This document shows positions 58,180 through 64,000 of a stretch of 64,000 nucleotides of DNA, one piece after another (within the stretch, counting starts at the first letter, position 1; the number at the start of each line of letters is the position of its first letter). The DNA is taken from assembly GCF_003049645.1 (NCBI RefSeq), contig NZ_PYWK01000001.1, forward strand, positions 1,209,487 through 1,273,486, read 5' to 3'. The stretch is from Metasolibacillus fluoroglycofenilyticus (GTDB lineage Bacteria; Bacillota; Bacilli; Bacillales_A; Planococcaceae). The notes beneath the pieces were generated by a model, which was not told the DNA's origin, ran no database searches, and was given only the letters and a program-made list of their open reading frames with translations. A program made the translations under genes and the position numbers.

Positions 58180-58258
58180 ATTGTTTCCTCCTCAAAATTG
58201 AATTTAAAATGAGGATGTAGTAAATGGTGGTGTTTTCATATAGTTGTTCTCTCCTTTA

Positions 58259-59275
58259 TTAAGCAAAATATTGATAATAGACGCTTTTTGCCTGTTGTAT
58301 GTCGGCAGTGCCATGCACGAAAACGCGCCCATCCTTAAATGCGGTGAGCTGATAACTTTCTACATTGAAGCTAATGAGAAAATCATTGAAATGTGTTATT
58401 TTCTCGGAAGTTAGCTGCTTTTTTAGCGCATATAAATCACGCATTTTATAAACAGGGCGAATTTGCACTGTGTCGCGACCACATAGTGAGGCGAATTTTG
58501 TTGTGGCATTGGGCTGCAAAAATGGATATGTTGGTTTTTCTCCGCATGTTGGGCAGGTTTGCTTTTTTAGTCCGTCCACCTTGACAGAGGAGAAGGTGTT
58601 TTGCCACACATCAATTGAAAAAACGCTTCCGCGCATCGCGGTTTCATTATTTGTTAAATATTTCAATGCCTCTGCTACTTGTAGAGCTGCTGTTACTTGT
58701 GAGGCAGAGGCTAAAATCCCTGCCGTGTCACAAGTTGGTCCTGTAGTAGGTAATCCACCCATTATACAGTGCAGGCAAGCAGTTTTTCCTGGCTTAATGA
58801 AAAAGGAAAGGCTGCTTGATGCAACGCACGCACCATAAATCCATGGAATCCTGTATTTATGAGCAATATCATTGATGATAAAACGAATATCGAAATTATC
58901 TGTACCGTCAATTATCAAATCAATAGATTGTGTTGCTAGTATATGCTCAAAAAGTTCGACATTGGCTTCCTCGTTATAAGCATGGATTGTCAATGTATGA
59001 TTAATTTTCTGTAAGCGTCTTTTAGCGGCGGTCGCTTTTGGTAAACGGGCGGTCACATCGGCTTCACTGTATAGCATTTGACGCTGCAAATTAGATAAGT
59101 CGACGAAATCTCGGTCAATCAGCGAAATCTCACCAATCCCTGCCCGCACTAGCAAATCAGCAATTGTTGCACCAAGTGCTCCGACACCAACGATGAGGAC
59201 ATGCTTTTCAGCAAGAAGCGCTTGTCCAGTAGTGCCAATTGGGAGAAAGCGCTCCTGTCTTGAATAACGGCTCAC
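58259..59275 (-). CDS. thiF: ThiF-type sulfur carrier adenylyltransferase
   Basis: The 338-residue E1-like enzyme adenylates the C-terminus of ThiS. The Rossmann motif [21 protein letters not shown] lies near residue 26, with [13 protein letters not shown] near 54 and [10 protein letters not shown] near 124. Zinc Cys pairs are CLHCIMGG and CPTCGEKP. A roughly 80-residue C-terminal extension after the zinc site ends in [16 protein letters not shown]. It starts with ATG 59275 overlapping the thiG stop by 4 nt and is last of the operon. Confidence 0.92.
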   Translation of the reverse strand: MSRYSRQERFLPIGTTGQALLAEKHVLIVGVGALGATIADLLVRAGIGEISLIDRDFVDLSNLQRQMLYSEADVTARLPKATAAKRRLQKINHTLTIHAYNEEANVELFEHILATQSIDLIIDGTDNFDIRFIINDIAHKYRIPWIYGACVASSSLSFFIKPGKTACLHCIMGGLPTTGPTCDTAGILASASQVTAALQVAEALKYLTNNETAMRGSVFSIDVWQNTFSSVKVDGLKKQTCPTCGEKPTYPFLQPNATTKFASLCGRDTVQIRPVYKMRDLYALKKQLTSEKITHFNDFLISFNVESYQLTAFKDGRVFVHGTADIQQAKSVYYQYFA

Positions 59276-60036
59276 CTGCTTATACCTTCTAATGGACTAG
59301 ATGCTGTTGCATACATTTTTTTCGGTATGCGTCCAGCTTCAAAGCTTTCGCGTCCAGCAATAATTGCATGCTTCATAGCTGAAGCCATTTTTACAGGGTC
59401 TTTAGCTCCTGAGACAGCGGTATTTAATAATACGGCATCCGCGCCAAGCTCCATCGCCTGTGCCGCATCTGCAGCGGAACCAATACCAGCATCAACAATG
59501 ACGGGCACCTTTGCTTGCTCGATAATAAAGGATAAATTAAGTGGATTGACGATTCCCATACCTGACCCGATAGGAGAAGCACCTGGCATAATAGCGTGAC
59601 AGCCTAAATCTTGTAGGTGCTTTGCTAGCAACACATCATCGGAAGTGTATGGTAAGACGATAAAGCCTTGCTCCAATAGCATTTCTGTAGCACGTAATGT
59701 TTCTACAGGGTCCGGTAGTAATGTTTGATTACAGCCGATGATTTCGACCTTAACCATATCACATAAACCAGAGGCTTTCGCAAGGTTAGCGATGCGCACA
59801 GCCTCCTCTGCATTTTTCGCGCCTGCTGTATTTGGTAAGAGTGTATAGTTTTGTACATCGATTTTTTCTAAAAAATTTGGCTGTGTTGGTTCAAAAATAT
59901 TCATACGACGCACAGCAAATGTTAAAATTTCTGTTTCAGATACTTCCACCGCTTCTTTCTGTGTAGCAAAATCTTTAAATTTCCCTGTGCCTAATAAGAG
60001 GCGTGAATTAAATTGATATGGTCCGATATGTAGCAT
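59272..60036 (-). CDS. thiG: Thiazole synthase ThiG
   Basis: The 254-residue barrel enzyme assembles the thiazole phosphate from deoxyxylulose phosphate, dehydroglycine and ThiS-thiocarboxylate. It shows [13 protein letters not shown] near residue 9 and [18 protein letters not shown] near 68. [20 protein letters not shown] and [20 protein letters not shown] follow. It lies 2 nt from thiS and overlaps thiF, consistent with one transcript. Confidence 0.97.
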   Translation of the reverse strand: MLHIGPYQFNSRLLLGTGKFKDFATQKEAVEVSETEILTFAVRRMNIFEPTQPNFLEKIDVQNYTLLPNTAGAKNAEEAVRIANLAKASGLCDMVKVEIIGCNQTLLPDPVETLRATEMLLEQGFIVLPYTSDDVLLAKHLQDLGCHAIMPGASPIGSGMGIVNPLNLSFIIEQAKVPVIVDAGIGSAADAAQAMELGADAVLLNTAVSGAKDPVKMASAMKHAIIAGRESFEAGRIPKKMYATASSPLEGISR

Positions 60037-60038
60037 GA

Positions 60039-60242
60039 TTATCCTCCTCCTACAAATTGTACAATTTCGATATGGTCATCTGCTTTAATTTCCTTGCTGT
60101 CACGTTCCGCAGGCTGTAAGATTTCCGCGTTTACTTCAACAATGGCAAGCTCTTTATTGAGCTGTAAATGTTCTAGTAATTGGACAACAGTTGTAATAGA
60201 TTGTGGTACTTCCATATTGTGACCGTTGACGTATAAGCGCAA
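60039..60242 (-). CDS. thiS: Sulfur carrier protein ThiS
   Basis: The 67-residue ubiquitin-like protein ends in the required Gly-Gly (VQFVGGG), which carries the sulfur as a thiocarboxylate. It contains [10 protein letters not shown] and a KADDHIEIV stretch. TTG 60242 was chosen because AAAGGAGGTG lies seven bases before it. The GTG at 60251 is part of that site. It sits between thiO and thiG. Confidence 0.95.
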   Translation of the reverse strand: MRLYVNGHNMEVPQSITTVVQLLEHLQLNKELAIVEVNAEILQPAERDSKEIKADDHIEIVQFVGGG

Positions 60243-60256
60243 AATGCACACCTCCT

Positions 60257-61366
60257 TTAAATCGTAAAGCGTTGCAATGAAAAAGGCGCTAACCGTTGCT
60301 TTGCTACGCTATCACCCAATAAGAATTGACTAAACAAAAGCCCAGTAATGGCACTTAATAAAATACCGTTGCGATAATGTCCTGTGCATATAAATAAATT
60401 GCTATATTGCGTAGTACCCATAATTGGAAGTCCGTCTATTGTTTGTGGCCGCACACCACACCAAGTTTCGACAATCTCAGCCTTCGTTAGTGATGGCATC
60501 ATATGAATAGCTCGGGATAATAAAGAATAAATGCCACCGACAGTTACTGCATCATCTTCTAGCAGAGGATAGCTCGTAGCACCAATCAATATACGATTAT
60601 TGTGCTTTGGTACGATATAACAGCCTTCTATTGAAAAAATGGTTGCCTTCGGTAGCTGTGCCGCTTTTACCATTAAGCATTCCCCTTTTACTGGGTGCAC
60701 CGGGCAAGTAATATGAAGTTTGGCTGCAAGCTTCGCTGTCCAGGCACCCGCAGCCAAAACAGCTTGCTGAACAGCGTAGCGCTTAGAGGCTGTCTGGATA
60801 TGTGTAACTTGTTGTTGCTTTTTCTCTATCGCAATAACTTCCTCTTCAATTATATTTGCGCCAAGCTTCTGTACAGCAAGTGCTAAAGCCTTTGTTAAAT
60901 TTCTTGCATTTACTTGATGGTCCTCGTATATATGAAAGCCCTCTGTAATAGAATGACCCAATAAAGGTTCGTATTGCTGTAACTCTGTTTGATTTAGCCA
61001 TTGTACAGAGGTAGGGCGGTCCTGATATAAAAATTGATACTGCTGCTGCAAATTTACTCTATCTTCCTCAGCAGCTGCAATTTTAATTAGCCCGGAAGGT
61101 AATAAACCAACTTCTTGCCCAGTTAAATGTAATAGCTCCTCGGCGAGTGCTTTGTGTAGCTCTCGACTTTCCAGTGCTAAATGATAAAGGGGCGAAGGTG
61201 TGTGAAATTCATTTTGACCACCAAGCATACCCCCAGCAGCGAGTGATGCTGTCGTTGTTTTTTCTGTATGGAAAATCGTCACAGGCTGTTGCTGTTTTAA
61301 TAATTGATAGGCGATAGATAATCCAATAACCCCACCACCGATAATCGTAAAGCCTTGACACTTCAT
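60257..61366 (-). CDS. thiO: Glycine oxidase ThiO
   Basis: The 369-residue FAD enzyme makes the dehydroglycine (iminoacetate) used by ThiG. The dinucleotide motif FTIIGGGVIGLSIAYQLL lies near residue 6. A C-terminal TWCGVRPQTIDGLPIMG and CTGHYRNGILLSAITG complete the DAO-type fold. GGGGAGC precedes the ATG. It lies 12 nt after tenI. Confidence 0.95.
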   Translation of the reverse strand: MKCQGFTIIGGGVIGLSIAYQLLKQQQPVTIFHTEKTTTASLAAGGMLGGQNEFHTPSPLYHLALESRELHKALAEELLHLTGQEVGLLPSGLIKIAAAEEDRVNLQQQYQFLYQDRPTSVQWLNQTELQQYEPLLGHSITEGFHIYEDHQVNARNLTKALALAVQKLGANIIEEEVIAIEKKQQQVTHIQTASKRYAVQQAVLAAGAWTAKLAAKLHITCPVHPVKGECLMVKAAQLPKATIFSIEGCYIVPKHNNRILIGATSYPLLEDDAVTVGGIYSLLSRAIHMMPSLTKAEIVETWCGVRPQTIDGLPIMGTTQYSNLFICTGHYRNGILLSAITGLLFSQFLLGDSVAKQRLAPFSLQRFTI

Positions 61367-61378
61367 AAATTGCTCCCC

Positions 61379-61909
61379 TTAGTTAAAAAACATTGATATT
61401 GCGGCATAGCCCTGTGCGCCGACCTGCATCACTTGTTGTGCATTGCTGCTTGTTATACCACCGAGTGCAAGCACGGGTATTTTGACAGTACGGCATGTTT
61501 CAGCAAGTGCCTGAAGCCCTTGCGCTGGTACATTTGGTTTACAGGTTGTTGGAAAGACAGGAGAAAAGTATAAATAATGCATACCTCTTTCAGCACTTTG
61601 TAACGCTTCAGCCTTTGTATGCGTAGATTGCCCACATATAAAAGGATGCTGTGTCACATTTACAGCCTGATTTGCTGCAAAATGACAGCCAAGTAAGTCG
61701 TATTTGTAAGCGAGCTCCACATATGTATGAATGATTAATTGCTTTGCACTTATACCAGCCTGTAAAAGTGCGGCAATTGCGTTATCGATTTCAGTAAGTG
61801 AGAGCTGCTTTTCGCGAATAATAATGGCATCAACACGAGTAGCGACACCCTTTATTTGGTCAATTGTTTGTGGTGTAAAGCCTTGACCACTCGTAATAGC
61901 ATGAATCAT
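61379..61909 (-). CDS. tenI: Thiazole tautomerase TenI
   Basis: The 176-residue ThiE-like barrel protein aromatises the thiazole carboxylate product of ThiG. It starts MIHAITSGQG and has LIIHTYVELAYKYDLLG, HYLYFSPVFPTTCKP and VLALGGITSSN. It lacks the full ThiE pyrophosphate set, which together with the operon favours TenI. The true start is ATG 61909 with GGAGGAAAC upstream. The open frame beyond it runs into the riboswitch terminator. First gene of the thi operon. Confidence 0.9.
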   Translation of the reverse strand: MIHAITSGQGFTPQTIDQIKGVATRVDAIIIREKQLSLTEIDNAIAALLQAGISAKQLIIHTYVELAYKYDLLGCHFAANQAVNVTQHPFICGQSTHTKAEALQSAERGMHYLYFSPVFPTTCKPNVPAQGLQALAETCRTVKIPVLALGGITSSNAQQVMQVGAQGYAAISMFFN

Positions 61910-61925
61910 TTTAGTTTCCTCCAAT

Positions 61926-61964
61926 AAAAAAACGTTACTTCTCCCATAGGAAAAGTAACGCTTA
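61926..61964 (-). terminator. Riboswitch-controlled attenuator of the thi operon
   Basis: In the minus direction GCGTTACTTTTCC pairs with GGAGAAGTAACGT around a short loop, followed by seven U. It lies between the TPP aptamer and tenI, as expected for a transcriptional OFF switch. Confidence 0.9.
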
Positions 61965-61993
61965 CTTAAAAAATCGTAACAAATAATAGGCGA

Positions 61994-62084
61994 CCACTTT
62001 CCTACGCTAGTATCAACTAGATCAGGTTCCAGGAATCCCAAAGTTTACTTTGATCTCAGCCGTTCACAACGGCACCTCCAGTGG
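61994..62084 (-). ncRNA. TPP riboswitch (THI element)
   Basis: On the minus strand the conserved aptamer pieces appear in order: closing stem CCACTGGAGGTGCC, the core CGGCTGAGATCA, GGGAT, ACCTGATCTAGTTGATACTAG and GCGTAGGAAAGTGG. It precedes the attenuator and tenI, so thiamine pyrophosphate should switch the operon off. Confidence 0.97.
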
Positions 62085-62105
62085 ATGGCTATGCAATTAG
62101 TTAAC

Positions 62106-62134
62106 AATATAGCATATGTTTTCTAGAATGTCAC
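62106..62134 (-). promoter_or_regulatory. Sigma-A promoter of the thi operon
   Basis: On the minus strand GTGACA, 17 nt, TATATT, 22 nt upstream of the TPP aptamer. Confidence 0.65.
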
Positions 62135-62391
62135 GATGGAATTATCAGTTAATTCATTACTATTGAAATTTTAGTAAAACGATTAATGCAAACGCAATGA
62201 TGTTTTTCAAGGGAAAAGTAATTTTGTGAATGGCTGATTTCCGACATATTTTAATAAAATATTCTAGCCATTTCCCCATATTTGGTATTAAATAAAGTAT
62301 ACATAAAAGAAAAATCCCTGATTAATACAAATGGATTTCGTAGAATAATTCGTTTGAAAAAGCACTGTTAGTTGGGATAAGGAGCAGTAGA

Positions 62392-62964
62392 ATGCTTTAT
62401 AGAGGGGGAATGGAAATGTACTTTATACAAATGTCTGGCTTCCCAGGTTCAGGAAAATCTACACTGGCCAGAGAAATCGCTAATAGAATGGGCTTTATCA
62501 TTATTGACCACGACATTGTAAAATCTGCTTTATTAAATTCGATTGAAGCAGACAGCTCTTTTGATGGAAAGCTTGCCGGGAAAATAAGCTATACGATTGA
62601 TTTTTCATTAGCTGATTTTCATCTATCTCAGGGGCACAGTGTGATTCTTGATAGCCCGTGCTTATACGAGGAAATGATTGAAAAGGGAATAAAATTAGCT
62701 CAAAAATATGATGCAGAATATAAATATATTGAATGCTACCTTGATGATTTTGAGGAAATCAATCATCGTTTAAAAAGCAGAGAAAAGATGCTCAGTCAAA
62801 TTAGTGAAATTCGTTCGAAGGAAGGCTTTTATGCTACGCTTAACAGTGCAAAAAAGCCAATCGATTTCAAATGTTTAGTAGTTGATACAAGTCAGCCGAT
62901 AGAAAGATATATAGAAAATGTCATTCGTTATATTAAATTTCGTATGCCAAGGGGAATTAAATAG
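62392..62964 (+). CDS. P-loop kinase (AAA_33 type)
   Basis: The 190-residue protein has MSGFPGSGKSTLAREIA near residue 13 (Walker A), a DHDIVKSAL segment typical of nucleotide/sugar or Zeta-like small kinases, and a lid with HRLKSREK. Probably a cytoplasmic ATP-dependent kinase for a small molecule or RNA end; the substrate is unknown. ATG 62392 has AAGGAG seven bases upstream. The ATG at 62416 after AGGGGGA is a possible alternative. The 257-nt gap before it holds only the divergent thi promoter region. Confidence 0.8.
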   Translation: MLYRGGMEMYFIQMSGFPGSGKSTLAREIANRMGFIIIDHDIVKSALLNSIEADSSFDGKLAGKISYTIDFSLADFHLSQGHSVILDSPCLYEEMIEKGIKLAQKYDAEYKYIECYLDDFEEINHRLKSREKMLSQISEIRSKEGFYATLNSAKKPIDFKCLVVDTSQPIERYIENVIRYIKFRMPRGIK

Positions 62965-63187
62965 AATTAAAGTAATTTATCCCTAAGACGCTTACGGTTA
63001 AGTGGGAGCTCCACTGCGCATAAAAGCCCAATTGGTTCAACTAACAATCAGTGAGGATGAGGAAAACCCCCGCTGATTAAATTTTCTCTTTATACGATAA
63101 TCATGGTTGTGAGATTATAAATGTGGATGAAAAATTACATAAAAAGCTATTAGATTTTTTCAAAGAATGGAGGCATCAATCAAAACC
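62965..63187. repeat. Intergenic stretch with short inverted repeats
   Basis: AGTGG...CCACT (63001-63015) is nearly palindromic. AATCAG (63046-63051) and CTGATT (63073-63078) frame a GAGGAAAACCCCC stretch. The latter resembles the CAGCG...CGCTG hairpin inside the 37501 repeat but I cannot call it a copy. Confidence 0.35.
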
Positions 63188-63769
63188 ATGATGAAGGCGA
63201 AAAGGCGAGGAATAATACGAAAACTGAAGCTTTTAATTATTGGGCTACTAGTTGCTGCGCTGTTCTCAGGCATTATCTTTCCATATTCAATTTTTAGTGT
63301 ATATCCGACTGTCGCAGTAGAGACTGATGAAATGCGTCAGCAGAAATATAAGGAGGATTTAGCGGTTTTGCAATCGCTATATGAGGAAAAAGCGCTGCAA
63401 CCAGATTATGTTGTGTCTTATTCGATTTCCTTATTGGCATTGTATGAGATGAGCTGGCTGACAGATTTCAATAGACCTATGAAACGTGCGCAGTGGGGAC
63501 AAATTTTAACAAATGTTCAATCTGCCAAAAATGCTCTTATTCATTTAGGTTTTCAAGAGTCGATGCTTTCAACTGAGGCGAAAATGTATTTAGAACAAAT
63601 GGTCGATTTATTAATGCACATGGAGGAAACAGTAGCTTATCATATAAATAAGCAGGGTACTTATTCGCGCAAACGTATAAATATTGCGATTAGCAATTTA
63701 CAAAATGATATCGCCTTTTCATTAGGGCTCTATACTCGTTTTTGGCAAGAATATTATAATGATAAATAG
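63188..63769 (+). CDS. Membrane-anchored hypothetical protein
   Basis: The 193-residue protein begins with a basic stretch (KAKRRGIIRKLK) and one membrane helix (about 15-40, LLIIGLLVAALFSGIIFPYS). An extracellular helical domain of about 150 residues follows. No catalytic motif is visible and I do not recognise the family. The start is uncertain: ATG 63188 lies 14 nt after GGAGG, while an ATG at 63167 overlaps it. It precedes another membrane protein gene by 91 nt and may belong with it. Confidence 0.6.
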   Translation: MMKAKRRGIIRKLKLLIIGLLVAALFSGIIFPYSIFSVYPTVAVETDEMRQQKYKEDLAVLQSLYEEKALQPDYVVSYSISLLALYEMSWLTDFNRPMKRAQWGQILTNVQSAKNALIHLGFQESMLSTEAKMYLEQMVDLLMHMEETVAYHINKQGTYSRKRINIAISNLQNDIAFSLGLYTRFWQEYYNDK

Positions 63770-63860
63770 GACTAAGTGATTGGGTGAGGAGCAACTATTT
63801 TACTAATTTTAATGTTTATTTTACAATGATAGTAGATTTACATAGGAATGGGGAGCAGCT

Positions 63861-64000
63861 ATGGTAAAAGAAAAATTATTTTCTCGTGAAATAAAATTTT
63901 GGAAAAGTTTAATATTTAAAATGATTTTAGCTGTAGGGCTAAGTTTATTTATTAGCTCACATATTTCACAATTTATTAGTTTACAAGTTAGTAAAGTAAT
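63861..64000 (+). CDS. Membrane protein, truncated by the window end
   Basis: An ATG with GGGGAGC upstream opens a frame (MVKEKLFSREIKFWKSLIFK, then a hydrophobic helix at about 20-35) that runs off the window after 46 codons. A short cytoplasmic start followed by a membrane helix is common in sensor kinases and diguanylate cyclases, but nothing more can be said from this fragment. Confidence 0.6.
   Translation, partial: MVKEKLFSREIKFWKSLIFKMILAVGLSLFISSHISQFISLQVSKV

Overview
The window looks like a chromosomal segment of an endospore-forming, low-GC Firmicute of the Bacillales. I would guess Lysinibacillus or a close Planococcaceae/Bacillaceae relative from gene order and protein similarity remembered, not searched. 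The evidence is the conserved run rpsT/gpr/spoIIP/lepA/hemW/hrcA-grpE-dnaK-dnaJ/prmA/rsmE/mtaB/deoC/rpsU/yqeZ-floA-yqfB/yqfC-yqfD/phoH/pgpH/ybeY/dgkA/cdd/era/recO, the sporulation genes (gpr, spoIIP, yqfC, yqfD), a CIRCE operator, and a sigma-W promoter in front of yqeZ. No tRNA, rRNA or CRISPR array was seen.

Layout. 0-17 kb: a truncated response regulator, rpsT (minus), gpr and spoIIP, a secreted GHL10-type glycoside hydrolase-like protein, lepA, an internally deleted peptidase E remnant, a pentapeptide-repeat protein, a DUF218 membrane protein, hemW, then the class I heat-shock operon with dnaJ, prmA and rsmE. 17-20.8 kb: an AT-rich accessory islet between rsmE and mtaB. It begins with a fossil of an mtaB 5' end and holds a small unknown gene, a secreted putative toxin and a broken transposase. 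20.8-26.7 kb: mtaB, two 203-bp MITE-like elements, a class II uvrA paralogue, deoC and rpsU.

26.9-40.9 kb: a complete ethanolamine-utilisation microcompartment locus occupying the place where yqeY normally separates rpsU from yqeZ. The EutW/EutV two-component pair comes first. It is followed by a hairpin that fits the second hairpin of an ANTAR antiterminator overlapping a perfect terminator. Then come the transporter EutH, shell proteins EutS, EutL, EutM, EutN and a second BMC-H, the GTPase-like EutP, the lyase EutBC and its reactivase EutA, acetaldehyde dehydrogenase EutE, two PduL-type phosphotransacylases, and finally a malate-dehydrogenase-like gene. There is no alcohol dehydrogenase, so the Mdh paralogue is a candidate NAD+ recycler. 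Short amphipathic helices on EutC, EutE and the second PduL look like encapsulation peptides.

41-53.6 kb: conserved core (yqeZ-floA-yqfB, yqfC-yqfD, phoH, pgpH, ybeY-dgkA-cdd-era, recO), with a HAD nucleotidase and a cytidine-deaminase-like gene inserted between era and recO. 53.7-64 kb: a paired acyl-CoA dehydrogenase/enoyl-CoA hydratase operon, a dienelactone-hydrolase-like gene, an isochorismatase-like hydrolase, a TPP-riboswitch-controlled tenI-thiO-thiS-thiG-thiF operon on the minus strand, a P-loop kinase, and two membrane-anchored proteins, the last cut by the window edge.

Two repeat systems run through the intergenic spaces: a 75-315 bp structured repeat with six recognisable copies, and a set of GGCTGTC...GACAGCC inverted repeats ranging from plain hairpins to the 203-bp elements.
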